Shown here: positions 1-9,044 of the stretch, piece by piece | Layout: each line of letters starts with the position of its first letter | How positions within the stretch are numbered: the stretch's first letter is position 1 | From: Mycolicibacter sp. MU0102 | GTDB lineage: Bacteria > Actinomycetota > Actinomycetes > Mycobacteriales > Mycobacteriaceae | DNA length: 64,000 nt | Assembly (NCBI RefSeq): GCF_963378105.1 | Contig: NZ_OY726398.1 | Coordinates: 2,418,001-2,482,000 of the forward strand | Direction: 5' to 3' | The notes under the pieces: generated by a model | The model's input: only the letters and a program-made list of their open reading frames with translations | Told to the model about the DNA's origin: nothing | Databases searched by the model: none | Translations under genes and position numbers: made by a program

Positions 1-1445
1 CCCCAGTAGCGGTTTCGGGAGATCGACCAGTCGCGTGCACCGCGCAGCCAGTTGCCGAAGATCCCGTCCTTGATGTGCTCGGGATACCAGGTGATCTGCT
101 CGTTGAGCTCAACCATCCGATCCCGGAACTCGGTGACCCGGACGAACCACGACGACACCGCCTTGTAGATCAGCGGGTTGCGGCAGCGCCAGCAGTGCGG
201 GTAGGGGTGCTCGTAGGTCTCGTGGCGCACCAGCACCGCGCCGTTGGCCGCGGCCGGCCCGGTGCCGTTCTTCAAATCGGCGATGATCGCCTTGTTCGCG
301 TCGAAGACGTGCTGGCCGACATAGTCCGGCACGGTGACGTCGAAGCGGCCCTTGGCGTCTACCGGAGTGACCGGGATGATTCCGGCCGGGTCGGTGGTGT
401 TCTTGTCGTCCTCGCCGTAGGCGGGCGCCAGGTGCACGATGCCGGTGCCGTCCTCGGTGGACACGAAATCGGCGGCCAGCACTCGGAAGGCATTCGCCGA
501 ATCCATGAAATACGGGAACGGCGGCGCGTAGCGCATATCGAGCAGCTCCGAGCCTTGGTAGCTGCCCAGCACCTGCGCCTGTTCGCCCTCGCCCAGGCCC
601 AGCTCACGCGCGTAGGCACCCAGCCGCGCCTCGGCCATCAGGTAGCGCCGCTCCCCCGCCGCGACCTGCACGTAGGTCACATCCGGGTTGACCGCCACCG
701 CCTGGTTGGACGGCAGTGTCCACGGGGTGGTGGTCCACACCAACAGGTGAGCGCCCTCGAGCTCGTCGGCCCGTCCCCCGCCGACGATCCGGAACCCGAC
801 GGTCAGCGCCGGGTCTTGGCGGCTCTTGTAGACGTCGTCGTCCATCCGCAGCTCGTGGTTGGACAGCGGGGTCTCGTCGCGCCAGCAGTACGGCAGCACC
901 CGGTAGCCCTCGTAGGCCAGGCCCTTGTCCCAGAGTTGCTTGAACGCCCACAGCACCGACTCCATGAACGGCAGGTCCAGGGTCTTGTAGTCGTTGTCGA
1001 AGTCCACCCAGCGGGCCTGGCGGGTGACGTAGGCCTGCCACTCGGACGTGTAGCGCAGCACCGAATCCCGGCAGGCCTGGTTGAACGCGGCGATGCCCAT
1101 GGCGTCGATCTGTGACTTGTCGGTGATGCCGAGCTGGCGCTCCACCTCGAGCTCGGCGGGCAGCCCGTGGGTGTCCCAGCCGAATCGGCGCTCCACCTTG
1201 TAGCCGCGCATGGTGCGGTAACGCGGCACGATGTCCTTGACGTAGCCGGTCAGCAGGTGACCGTAGTGCGGCAGGCCGTTGGCGAACGGTGGCCCGTCGT
1301 AGAAGACGTATTCTTGCGCGCCGTCACGGCGGGCGATGCTGGCCCGGAACGTGTCATCAGCGGCCCAGTAGTCCAGGACGGCGGCTTCAGCCGCCGGGAA
1401 GTCGGGGGCGCCGGCGGCCGGCTTCGGATAGCTGCGTTCGCTCAC
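1..1445 (-). CDS. ileS: isoleucyl-tRNA synthetase, N-terminal part (runs off the window)
   Basis: Cytoplasmic class I aminoacyl-tRNA synthetase that charges tRNA-Ile. The reverse strand reads from a GTG at 1445 (VSERSYPKPAAGAPDF...) and stays open to base 1, giving about 481 residues of a protein that is normally about 1040 aa. Near residue 60 is PPFANGLPHYGHLLTGYVKD, which holds the class I HIGH signature as HYGH. The C-terminal KMSKS loop and anticodon-binding domain lie outside the window. The GTG start is directly preceded by a T-box leader, so expression should respond to uncharged tRNA-Ile. Gene order towards lipL and mutAB matches M. tuberculosis, where ileS is Rv1536. Confidence 0.96.
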   Translation of the reverse strand, partial: MSERSYPKPAAGAPDFPAAEAAVLDYWAADDTFRASIARRDGAQEYVFYDGPPFANGLPHYGHLLTGYVKDIVPRYRTMRGYKVERRFGWDTHGLPAELEVERQLGITDKSQIDAMGIAAFNQACRDSVLRYTSEWQAYVTRQARWVDFDNDYKTLDLPFMESVLWAFKQLWDKGLAYEGYRVLPYCWRDETPLSNHELRMDDDVYKSRQDPALTVGFRIVGGGRADELEGAHLLVWTTTPWTLPSNQAVAVNPDVTYVQVAAGERRYLMAEARLGAYARELGLGEGEQAQVLGSYQGSELLDMRYAPPFPYFMDSANAFRVLAADFVSTEDGTGIVHLAPAYGEDDKNTTDPAGIIPVTPVDAKGRFDVTVPDYVGQHVFDANKAIIADLKNGTGPAAANGAVLVRHETYEHPYPHCWRCRNPLIYKAVSSWFVRVTEFRDRMVELNEQITWYPEHIKDGIFGNWLRGARDWSISRNRYW

Positions 1446-1479
1446 GGTGTGTCGTCTCCCAAGGGCCCGGCCCGGGGAC

Positions 1480-1655
1480 GACGCCGCGCGGTTGCGCGAG
1501 CGCCGCGGTACCACCCCGCTTGCCGCACTCCCGCCTGCGGGGCACGACCGCTCGATGTAAGGCTGTGACGGGCCGTCCCGTTCGGTTCTACTGAGCCGGC
1601 CCGGGGGCGGTGCGGCTGTTCTTCCGAAGGCTCCCCGGTGATGGCCGGTTCAATG
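1480..1655 (-). promoter_or_regulatory. T-box riboswitch upstream of ileS (actinobacterial short stem I type)
   Basis: On the minus strand the leader contains the T-box core TGGTACCGCG (1504-1513) inside GCGGGGTGGTACCGCGG (1503-1519), the sequence that pairs with the tRNA acceptor end. Upstream, GGCCATCACC followed by GGGGAGCCTTCGGAAG (about 1621-1646) forms a short stem I with an AUC isoleucine specifier at 1640-1642. Known actinobacterial ileS T-boxes have this ultrashort stem I and control translation by sequestering the ribosome site. No U-tract terminator is seen before the ileS GTG, consistent with translational control. Boundaries are approximate. Confidence 0.9.
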
Positions 1656-1726
1656 CCGTTGACTCAAAGTTTAAACGTTGCCAACTTGTGGACAACTTTG
1701 AGGCTCGTTGACAACTTTGCGGCTTC

Positions 1727-1732
1727 TAGACT
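1727..1732 (+). promoter_or_regulatory. candidate -10 element (TAGACT) for the lipase gene
   Basis: TAGACT fits the mycobacterial TANNNT -10 consensus and ends 7 nt before GTG 1740, the spacing expected of a leaderless mRNA. A TTGACA lies at 1708-1713, but its 13-bp spacing is too short for a normal -35. The stretch 1653-1735 is AT-rich compared with the surrounding coding DNA. Inferred only. Confidence 0.4.
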
Positions 1733-1739
1733 GTTGGAC

Positions 1740-2498
1740 GTGGCATTCAGCCCGTCGTACGCCCGCGACGTGGTGCTGCCGCTGGCGTCGGCGGCCTACA
1801 CCGTGATGTCCGGCGCTGCGCCCACGCTGCCGCCCGGGTTCAGCCAAACCGCCCTGATCAAAGCCGATCAGGCACACTTGGCCGCGCTGCCCGAGCAGCA
1901 TCCTGCGACGGCGATGGCCAAGGACACCAACGTCTTTGGGTTGATGGGCCGCGACACCACCAGCGGCACCGCGTTCATCGCATTTCGTGGCAGCTCCGAT
2001 GTGGCGGACTGGATCGCCGATTTCGACTTCATCCCCGCGCCGTATGCGCCGGTGGCGGGATTCGGCCAGGTACATGCCGGGTTCCAGGACATCTACGGCT
2101 GCGTCCGGGCCTCGATCGCCGCCAACCTGCCCGCGGCGACCACCGGGTGCAGCCAGATCCTCATCACCGGGCACAGCCTCGGTGCCGCCTTGGCTGTGCT
2201 GGCCGCACCGGATGTCGCGCAAGGAATGCCGCCGAACGCCCTCGAGCCGAGGCTGACCACTTTTGGTGGCCCACGCGTCGGCGTGCCCGACTTCAAGGCC
2301 GCGTTCGATGCAGCCATCGAATGCTGTTATCGCGTAGTGAATTTCCTCGACATCGTCCCCCTGGTGCCGCCCGCGCCGTATGTGCACGTGGGCGCCGAGA
2401 TCGCCGTGGACAGCGGCGGTGCGATCGACATCGGCTGGCGGCACAGCCTGGCTGCGTATCACGCGGGCCTCTCGGCACTCATCGCCGCCGGAGCCTGA
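1740..2498 (+). CDS. lipase family 3-type alpha/beta hydrolase
   Basis: Predicted class 3 lipase (triacylglycerol lipase-like alpha/beta hydrolase). The nucleophile elbow is ITGHSLGAALAVLAA; an upstream FRGSSDVADWIADFD segment is typical of the family; the Asp (RVVNFLDIVPLVPP) and His (WRHSLAAYH) candidates follow in the right order. The frame is open from a GTG at 1638 (286 aa), but codons before 1740 include rare TTA and AGA and look non-coding. A TAGACT -10 element sits at 1727-1732, so a leaderless start at GTG 1740 (252 aa) is preferred. The longer start would overlap the antisense ileS T-box. There is no clear signal peptide. Substrate is unknown. Confidence 0.72.
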   Translation: MAFSPSYARDVVLPLASAAYTVMSGAAPTLPPGFSQTALIKADQAHLAALPEQHPATAMAKDTNVFGLMGRDTTSGTAFIAFRGSSDVADWIADFDFIPAPYAPVAGFGQVHAGFQDIYGCVRASIAANLPAATTGCSQILITGHSLGAALAVLAAPDVAQGMPPNALEPRLTTFGGPRVGVPDFKAAFDAAIECCYRVVNFLDIVPLVPPAPYVHVGAEIAVDSGGAIDIGWRHSLAAYHAGLSALIAAGA

Positions 2499-2517
2499 CG
2501 GCTGGGGATCATGAGGG

Positions 2518-2991
2518 TCAGGCCGCTCCCCGCGCGCAGGTCCACCCTTCTGGCATCCGGCCGGCAGCAAGGAATTCGGCCACTTCTGCGGCCACCTCCG
2601 GTGCCAACCCAGTGTCGGCGGCCGGGTAGATCACCGGCTCCTCCACCTTGTTGTGGTCGGCCAGCTGGTCCAGCAGTCGGCAACAGCCGACCCGCAGGGT
2701 CGCGTGGTCGGCGCCGGCACGGGCCAGATCGTCGAGAGCGTTCATGGTGCGCCAGATCTCGCCGTGGCCTCGGATCATCCCGAAGACCGCCATCATGTGA
2801 GCGCCCCGGCTGATGGGCGGGAACAGCAGCTGCTCCTCCAGGTAGATGTGGCGTCGCAGCACAGCCAGCGTGGCGCTGAGGCCGTCGGCGTCGACGCTGC
2901 CGTCGTTCAGGCCCTCCAGGAAGGCTCTGATTCCGGCGTCGATCTGCAGATGCTCACGCTCCAAAGCGGCAGAAAGGGCTGCATCGGACAT
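2518..2991 (-). CDS. hemerythrin-like (HHE cation-binding) domain protein
   Basis: Small cytoplasmic four-helix-bundle protein of 157 aa from ATG 2991 (MSDAALSAALEREH). The diiron ligand pattern of HHE domains is present in order: EREH, RRHIYLEEQ, RGHGEIW and DHNKVEEPVIYP, giving H, HxxxE, H, HxxxE. Such proteins bind oxygen, NO or iron, or act as peroxidase-like sensors; the exact role here is unknown. An upstream in-frame start (3063) would add an Arg-rich tail unlike the family, so 2991 is chosen. It lies 146 nt downstream of the MmpL gene on the same strand and may be a separate unit. Confidence 0.85.
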   Translation of the reverse strand: MSDAALSAALEREHLQIDAGIRAFLEGLNDGSVDADGLSATLAVLRRHIYLEEQLLFPPISRGAHMMAVFGMIRGHGEIWRTMNALDDLARAGADHATLRVGCCRLLDQLADHNKVEEPVIYPAADTGLAPEVAAEVAEFLAAGRMPEGWTCARGAA

Positions 2992-3137
2992 GTTTGGCGC
3001 TCCCCTCCGAGCGGTTCGACGACCCCGGCGGGCACCGTTGAACGCCGCGTCAGACCCCGCCAATGTTTTCTACAATCATGGCTCGTTTAAATCTAGCCCA
3101 CCCGGCGGCACGCTGACCAGAGCTGGTTCGGCCCAGC

Positions 3138-6137
3138 TCAGTGGTCGTTCTCTTCCTCCGGCGGCTGGATCGCGGCCAGCACCTCGGTGGGCCGATCGTC
3201 GCCCGCCGACCGGCTGGACAGCTCCGGGAACGCCGTGGCGACCATGTCCTCGAAGGTTCGGTCGTGCGCGTCGGACGCGCCTGCTGTGGCAGCCGAGGCA
3301 GCCGGCACAGCCACCGGAAGCGCCCGCGCCGGGTGCTCCCGCACGTTCAGTGGCCACCAGAACCACCGCCCCAGCAGTGCCGCCATCGACGGCATCATGA
3401 ACGAGCGCACCACCAGGGTGTCGAACAGCAAGCCGAGCCCGATCGTGGTGCCCACCTGGCCCACCACCCGCAGATCGCTGACGAGCATGGACGCCATGGT
3501 GAAGGCGAACACCAGACCGGCGGCCGTGACGACCTTGCCGGTGCCACCCATGGTGCGGATGATGCCGGTCTTCAGGCCGGCGCCCATCTCTTCTTTGAAC
3601 CGGGCGACCAGCAGCAGGTTGTAGTCACACCCCACCGCCAACAGAATGATCACCGACATCACCATCACCAACCAGTGCAGGTTGATGCCGAAGATGTACT
3701 GCCACAGCAGTACCGACAGTCCGAACGACGCCCCCAGCGACGCCAGCACCGTCCCGACGATCACCACTGAGGCGATGAAGCTGCGAGTGATCAGCAGCAT
3801 GATGATGAAGATGATTGCCAGCGAGGTGATTCCGGCGATCAGAAGGTCGAAGTCAGCGCTGCCCTGCAAGTCGTTGAACAACGCAGCGGTGCCCGCCACG
3901 TAGACCTTGGCGGTCGACAGCGGGGTGCCCTTGAGCGACTCGGCGGCGGCTTTCTTGATCAGGCTGACCCGCGCCATGCCCTCCGGAGTCGCCGGATAGC
4001 CGTCGTGGGTGATGAAGAACCGCGCCGCGTGCCCGTCCGGCGACAGGAACAGCTGGATCACACGTTTGAAGTCCGGGTTGTCGAAGGCTTCCCGGGGCAG
4101 GTAGAACGAGTCGTCGCTCTTCGCCGCGTCGAAGTCCTGGCCCATCGCTGCCGACCCGCCGCCGACCTCTTCGACCTGCGCCATGATGCCCGACATGGTG
4201 CTGTGCAACGTCAGCATCATGGTCTGCAGGCTGCGGAGCGCGGCGATCTGCGCGGGCATCATTGCCAGCAGCTGGGGCGTCACCACGTCGATGTTGCTCA
4301 TGTCGGGCGCCAGCTCGTTGATCTTGTCGGTGAGCAAGGTGGTGCCGTCCATCGACGCGTACGCCGCTCGCAGCGACATACAGGTAGTACTCGTGGAGCA
4401 ATCCGCTCGCGACTCAACCGATTCGCGGAGTCCCTTGGAGTTCTCGTTCAAGTCGGCGAGGTTGCCGCGCACCTGCTGAGCCAGGTCCATCGCCTCTTGC
4501 GAGACACCGGTCGCATGATGGGTATTGGCGCCCAACTCCTGCATCAGCGCGTACATCCGCTGCAGCGAGGCGATGGTTCCCCCCAGATCGTCAGCTTCCC
4601 GGCGCATGTCGTCCACTCGGCTCTTGACGAAGTCGAGATTCTGCATCTGCCCGGCGTTTTGCATGCTGATCAGGTACGGGATCGAGGTGTGCCCCAGCGG
4701 TGTGCCCTCGGGCCGGGTCACGCCCTGAACCATGGCGACACCCTCGACGGCGAAGATGCTCTTGGCCAACTTGTTGAGCACTAAAAAGTCCGCCGAGTTG
4801 CGCATGTCGTGATCGGATTCGATCAGCAGCACCTCCGGCAGCAGGCGCGACTCCGGGAAGTGCCGCGCCGCAGCGGCCCAGCCGAGGTTGGCCGGAGTGT
4901 CTTGCGGGATGAACGACGGGTCCTTGTAGCTCACCTTGTAACCCGGCAGCGCGAGCAGGCCGACGAGCGCGATCGCGCAGGCCGCGATGAAGATCGGTCC
5001 GGGCCATCGCACGATCGCGGTGCCCACCCTGCGCCAACCGCGATCCGACATCTTGCGACGAGGTTCGAGCAGGCCGTAGCGGGTGGCAATCGCCATGACC
5101 GCCGGGACCAGGGTCAGCGCGATCGCCACCGCGACGAGCATGCCGACCGCACACGGGATGCCCATGGTCTGAAAGACCGGCAGGCGGGTGAAACTCAGGC
5201 AGAGCGTGGCGCCGGCGATGGTCAGCCCCGAGGCCAGCACCACATGAGCGACGCCGCGGTATGAGCTGAAGTACGCCGTCTCCGGATCCTGGCCGGCGTG
5301 CCGCGCCTCGTGATAGCGGCCGATGAAAAAGATGCCGTAGTCCGTACCGGCGGCGATCGCCAATGTCACCAGGATGTTGATCGCAAACGTGGACAGCCCG
5401 ATGAGATTGTTGTGCGCCAGGAATGCGACGATGCCGCGCGCGGCGGCCAACTCGACCCCGACCACCGCCAGCAGCAACGCGACCGTGCTGACCGAGCGAT
5501 ACAACAGCAACAGCATGAGCGAGATCACCGAGACGGTGGCCACCAGGATCTTGAGCACCGCGCGGTCGCCGCTGGCATTCATGTCGGCGACCATCGGGGC
5601 ATTGCCGGTCACATAGGCATGGACCCCGGGCGGCGGCGGGGTTTGGCCCACGATGTCGCGGATTGCTTCGACGGACTCATTGGACAGCGCCTCGCCCATG
5701 TTTCCGGCCAGGTTCACCTGGACCAGCGCTGCCTTGCCGTCGGGGCTCTGGGCGCCGCCGGCGGTGAGCGGGTCGCCCCAGAAGTCCTGGATGTGCTCAA
5801 CGTGTTTGGTGTCGGCGTTGAGCCGTGCGATCAGGTCGTTGTAGTAGCGGTGGGCGGCGTCGCCGAGGGGCTCATCGCCTTCGATGACGATCACTGCCGC
5901 GCTGTCGGTATTGGACTCCGCGAAGTCGTGCCCCAGCCGTGCCATCGCCTGAATCGAGGGTGAATCTTTGGCGCTCAGCGACACCGGGTGTTCCCGGGCG
6001 ACCTGTTCCAACGGCGGCACGGCGACGCTCACGAGCACGGTAACGGCGACCCAGCCCAGCAGGATCGGCACCGCGAATCGGCGAACGAATGCCGCCGCCG
6101 ACGACCACCCACGGCCCGGGAGGTGTGTATTTGTCAC
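3138..6137 (-). CDS. MmpL family RND lipid transporter
   Basis: Inner-membrane RND-type transporter of about 1000 aa that exports lipids or lipid precursors in mycobacteria. The layout is typical: TM1 near residue 25 (AVPILLGWVAVTVLVSVAV), a periplasmic porter domain, TM2-6 with AGTDYGIFFIGRYHEAR, a second large periplasmic domain, then TM7-12 with VGCDYNLLLVARFKEE. The two Asp-Tyr pairs are the proton-relay residues of MmpL proteins. The C-terminus is a charged cytoplasmic tail. GTG 6137 (VTNTHLPGRGW) fits the family N-terminus; GTG 6167 would add ten residues. The gene is 46-76 nt downstream of the flavin monooxygenase and probably cotranscribed. By context it should export the lipid made by the PKS operon, as MmpL7 does for PDIM. 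Confidence 0.93.
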   Translation of the reverse strand: MTNTHLPGRGWSSAAAFVRRFAVPILLGWVAVTVLVSVAVPPLEQVAREHPVSLSAKDSPSIQAMARLGHDFAESNTDSAAVIVIEGDEPLGDAAHRYYNDLIARLNADTKHVEHIQDFWGDPLTAGGAQSPDGKAALVQVNLAGNMGEALSNESVEAIRDIVGQTPPPPGVHAYVTGNAPMVADMNASGDRAVLKILVATVSVISLMLLLLYRSVSTVALLLAVVGVELAAARGIVAFLAHNNLIGLSTFAINILVTLAIAAGTDYGIFFIGRYHEARHAGQDPETAYFSSYRGVAHVVLASGLTIAGATLCLSFTRLPVFQTMGIPCAVGMLVAVAIALTLVPAVMAIATRYGLLEPRRKMSDRGWRRVGTAIVRWPGPIFIAACAIALVGLLALPGYKVSYKDPSFIPQDTPANLGWAAAARHFPESRLLPEVLLIESDHDMRNSADFLVLNKLAKSIFAVEGVAMVQGVTRPEGTPLGHTSIPYLISMQNAGQMQNLDFVKSRVDDMRREADDLGGTIASLQRMYALMQELGANTHHATGVSQEAMDLAQQVRGNLADLNENSKGLRESVESRADCSTSTTCMSLRAAYASMDGTTLLTDKINELAPDMSNIDVVTPQLLAMMPAQIAALRSLQTMMLTLHSTMSGIMAQVEEVGGGSAAMGQDFDAAKSDDSFYLPREAFDNPDFKRVIQLFLSPDGHAARFFITHDGYPATPEGMARVSLIKKAAAESLKGTPLSTAKVYVAGTAALFNDLQGSADFDLLIAGITSLAIIFIIMLLITRSFIASVVIVGTVLASLGASFGLSVLLWQYIFGINLHWLVMVMSVIILLAVGCDYNLLLVARFKEEMGAGLKTGIIRTMGGTGKVVTAAGLVFAFTMASMLVSDLRVVGQVGTTIGLGLLFDTLVVRSFMMPSMAALLGRWFWWPLNVREHPARALPVAVPAASAATAGASDAHDRTFEDMVATAFPELSSRSAGDDRPTEVLAAIQPPEEENDH

Positions 6138-6213
6138 GTTCGGAGGCCCCCCACCAGACAATTTCACCTAAACGACCACTGTAACCCCCTGTTCAGGGGC
6201 GCGGCCGCGGAAA

Positions 6214-7701
6214 CTATCCGATCTGATAGTCCGACAGCGGGAAGTGATCCTGCTCTTTCACAGCACTGCGCACCGAGGTCGGCCGAAACAGCGGGGCCTC
6301 CCCCGTGTTCTGGTTGAACCAGTACGAATTCGACGTCGCGCAGTTGCCCAGGTGGAACACCGAACTGTCCAGCAGATCCATCATCCGCTGGTAGAACCGG
6401 GCGTTGGCGTCTTCGGTGACTTCAAAGGTCTGCGCCCCGCGCCGCTGCACCTCGCCGAACAACCGCTTCATGTGTCGGGTCTGGTATTCCACGGTGTTGA
6501 ACCAGGACAACCCGACCCAGGAGAACGGGCTGGCCATGTTGATGAAGTTCGGGAACGCCGGGGCGGTCATGCCCTGGTAGGCCTGGAAACGGGTCTCGCG
6601 CCACCATTTGCCCAGGTTGCGACCGCCGCGACCGATCACCTCGATCGCTGGCAGGTTGCCCTCCCACACGTCGTAACCGGTCGCCAGCACCAGGGTGTCG
6701 ACCTGCCGCTTGCTGCCGTCCCGGGCGACGATCCCGTCGGGTTCGATCCGCTCGATCCCTGCGGTCTCCAGGTGCACATTCGCCTTGGCGAAGGTCGGGT
6801 AGTAATCGTTGGAGATCGACGGACGCTTGCAGCCGAAGTCGAAATCGGGCCGCATCTTCTCGGCGAGTGCACGATCGCGCACCGCGCGGCGCCGATGCAG
6901 CGCGGACTGGGCCGCCATCGCCTTGTTGAGGAACTTGAAGCGCCGGTAGCGCCACATCGTCAGCACCATCATGAAGTCCGTGGTGTTGTCGGTGAGCCAC
7001 CGCACGATCCGCTGGGTGAAGGGCACGCGGGCGAACATCCGCTGCACCACGGGCGGGAACACCACATCCGACTTGGGCGTCACCAGGATCGGGGTGCGCT
7101 GATACACCGTCAGATCGGCGACCTCTTTGGCCAGCTCGGGGATCACCTGGATCCCGGTGGACCCGGTTCCGATGACGGCCGCGCGACGGCCGGCCATCGA
7201 GTAGTCGTGGTCCCACTCCGCGGTGTGCACGATATGGCCGGCGAACGACTCGATGCCGGGGATCTCCGGGATCTTCGGCTGGCACAGGAAGCCGGTGGCA
7301 ACGATGAGGAACTGCGACGTCAGCGTCTCACCGCCGGCCAGCGAGGTCCGCCACAGCTTGGCGTCCTCATCCCACTGGGCGCCTTCGACCGTCGTGTTGA
7401 AGCGCATGAAGCGCGTGACGTCGTATTTGTCGGCCACATGCTCGGCGTAGGCCTGGACCTCGTTGCCAGGGGCAAACAGCCGCGACCAATACGGGTTGGG
7501 CTCGAACCAATAGGAATAGGTGGTCGAGGGCTGGTCGACGGACAGGCCCGGGTAGTGGTTGACCCGCCAGGTCCCGCCAAGGCCGTCCAAGCGGTCGACG
7601 ATCACGATGTTCTCGTAGCCCAGCCGGCTGAGTTGAATCGCCGCGCCGATCCCGCCGAAGCCCGCGCCCACGATGACAGCGTCGTACTGGTGGGTCCCCA
7701 T
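6214..7701 (-). CDS. Baeyer-Villiger-type flavin-containing monooxygenase
   Basis: FAD- and NADPH-dependent monooxygenase, 495 aa. The N-terminal FAD-binding Rossmann motif is VIVGAGFGGIGAA (residues 9-21). The BVMO fingerprint FxGxxxHTxxW(D) appears as FAGHIVHTAEWDHD, followed by the NADPH Rossmann motif AVIGTGSTGIQVIP. A C-terminal LATGYDVWEG segment is also typical. Class B enzymes of this kind insert oxygen into ketones or hydroxylate heteroatoms. ATG 7701 has no Shine-Dalgarno sequence, but TAGCGT lies 9 nt upstream, so a near-leaderless mRNA is possible. It is head-to-head with the AurF-like gene and leads into the MmpL gene, so a tailoring role for the PKS product is plausible; the substrate is unproven. 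Confidence 0.9.
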   Translation of the reverse strand: MGTHQYDAVIVGAGFGGIGAAIQLSRLGYENIVIVDRLDGLGGTWRVNHYPGLSVDQPSTTYSYWFEPNPYWSRLFAPGNEVQAYAEHVADKYDVTRFMRFNTTVEGAQWDEDAKLWRTSLAGGETLTSQFLIVATGFLCQPKIPEIPGIESFAGHIVHTAEWDHDYSMAGRRAAVIGTGSTGIQVIPELAKEVADLTVYQRTPILVTPKSDVVFPPVVQRMFARVPFTQRIVRWLTDNTTDFMMVLTMWRYRRFKFLNKAMAAQSALHRRRAVRDRALAEKMRPDFDFGCKRPSISNDYYPTFAKANVHLETAGIERIEPDGIVARDGSKRQVDTLVLATGYDVWEGNLPAIEVIGRGGRNLGKWWRETRFQAYQGMTAPAFPNFINMASPFSWVGLSWFNTVEYQTRHMKRLFGEVQRRGAQTFEVTEDANARFYQRMMDLLDSSVFHLGNCATSNSYWFNQNTGEAPLFRPTSVRSAVKEQDHFPLSDYQIG

Positions 7702-7917
7702 AAGCAGAACACGCTACCGCAACTCTGAAATATATGGCCGTACCGCCTGGTCAGCCATGGTAAGGGGAGGGTCTCCGCGGCAGGCGGCAGCAGTCTGTCG
7801 GAAGGCGTGGCGCCAAGAGTCGTTCGTTCGCATCCAGCGATCCGCGCCGGAGGAAAACGTTCGGTATCTTATATGGATAGTTCCATCGGTTTAGAACGTA
7901 ATTCGGGGGCGTGGGGG

Positions 7918-9021
7918 ATGTTCGGTATCACGGTCGGGTTGCTGGAAAGTGCACTGCTGGGCGCGGCGCTGGCAGCGTGCCTCACACTGCTGATCCTTGT
8001 TCATGCCAACGCCCGGACACGGCGGAGCACCCATGTCACCGGCGACTCCGCCTATACCTCGAGGCTGGCCACCCTGTCCGAGAGTTCTGTGCGGCATCGC
8101 TTCGACCCGCTGGTCGACATCGACTGGGACGCCCCCGACAACGCCATCGCGCCCAACGATTCCCGGTGGGTGCTCACAGGAGGACCGCTCGCCCGAAACC
8201 CCTGGTACGGCCGCCAGAGCCTCGACACCCAGATCGCTATGGGCATGTGGCAGCAGGCCAACATCGCCAAGGTCACCCTGCAGTTCGAAAGCATATTGAT
8301 CCGCGGTCTGGTCCAGTACGCCGCGCGGGTCCCCATCGGCTCCCCCGAACACCGCTACTGCCTGCACGAGACCATCGAAGAGTGCAATCACGTCCTGATG
8401 TTCCAGGAGCTGGTGAACCGCATCGGCTTCGATGTTCCCGGCATGAGTGGCTGGATGCGCCGGCTCTCGCCGCTGATGCCGCTGTACGCCGGCCCATTCC
8501 CCAACGTGTTCTTCTTCGGGGTGTTGGCCGGCGAGATCCCGGTCGACGTCATCCAGACCACCGCATTGCGCGAGGTCGGAGGGCATCCGTTGGTGCGGCA
8601 GATCATGGCGGTCCACGTCGCCGAGGAAGCGCGCCACATCGCATTCGCCGACGCCTACCTTCGCAAACGCGTCCCGAATGTGTCGGGAATCAACCGTCTG
8701 TGGATGTCGCTGTACGTCCCGGTCGTGATGCGCTTGTTGGCGCAGCCCGTGGCCGTGCTGCCGCGTCAATTCTTCCAGCAGTTCGACGTTCCCCGTCGGG
8801 TGCGTAAGCAGCTCAAGACACCTTCACCGGAGTCCAGGCAAGCACTGCGCGACATGTTCTCTGACATCCGAATGCTCTGTGACGACCTCGGGTTGATGAA
8901 CCCGGCCGGACGGCTGATGTGGCGCCTCTGCAACATCACCGGGGAGCCGTCACGCTACCGCGGAGAGCCTCGGCGCACGCAGTTGCCGGTGCGGTCACCG
9001 CAAGCTGAAGCGACCGGCTGA
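7918..9021 (+). CDS. membrane-anchored AurF-like diiron oxygenase
   Basis: Ferritin-like diiron protein of the AurF (p-aminobenzoate N-oxygenase, PF11583-type) family. Carboxylate/His ligands are visible as QFESILIRG, HETIEECNHVLMFQE (ExxH), LAGEIPVDVI and HVAEEARHIAF (EExxH). The family oxidises amines or hydroxylates carbon. Unusually, a hydrophobic segment (GLLESALLGAALAACLTLLILV, residues about 6-27) precedes the catalytic domain and should anchor it in the membrane. ATG 7918 follows a G-rich stretch; ATG 7873 or GTG 7807 would lengthen it. The methyltransferase begins 19 nt downstream, so the two form an operon ending at the 9.9-kb terminator. No N-containing substrate is evident. Confidence 0.82.
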   Translation: MFGITVGLLESALLGAALAACLTLLILVHANARTRRSTHVTGDSAYTSRLATLSESSVRHRFDPLVDIDWDAPDNAIAPNDSRWVLTGGPLARNPWYGRQSLDTQIAMGMWQQANIAKVTLQFESILIRGLVQYAARVPIGSPEHRYCLHETIEECNHVLMFQELVNRIGFDVPGMSGWMRRLSPLMPLYAGPFPNVFFFGVLAGEIPVDVIQTTALREVGGHPLVRQIMAVHVAEEARHIAFADAYLRKRVPNVSGINRLWMSLYVPVVMRLLAQPVAVLPRQFFQQFDVPRRVRKQLKTPSPESRQALRDMFSDIRMLCDDLGLMNPAGRLMWRLCNITGEPSRYRGEPRRTQLPVRSPQAEATG

Positions 9022-9027
9022 GCTATG

Positions 9028-9044
9028 CCATACTTTCGGTATGG
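9028..9044 (+). promoter_or_regulatory. hairpin overlapping the methyltransferase start codon
   Basis: Perfect inverted repeat CCATAC-TTTCG-GTATGG: arms 9028-9033 and 9039-9044, loop 9034-9038. The ATG at 9041 lies inside the 3' arm and no Shine-Dalgarno sequence is visible. Translation from the preceding gene (stop at 9021) could open the stem, giving coupling. This is inference from sequence alone. Confidence 0.4.

Noticed and set aside
1708..1732. TTGACA/TAGACT as a standard sigma-A promoter
   Set aside because: Spacing of 13 bp is too short for a -35/-10 pair; only the -10 element is kept as a candidate.
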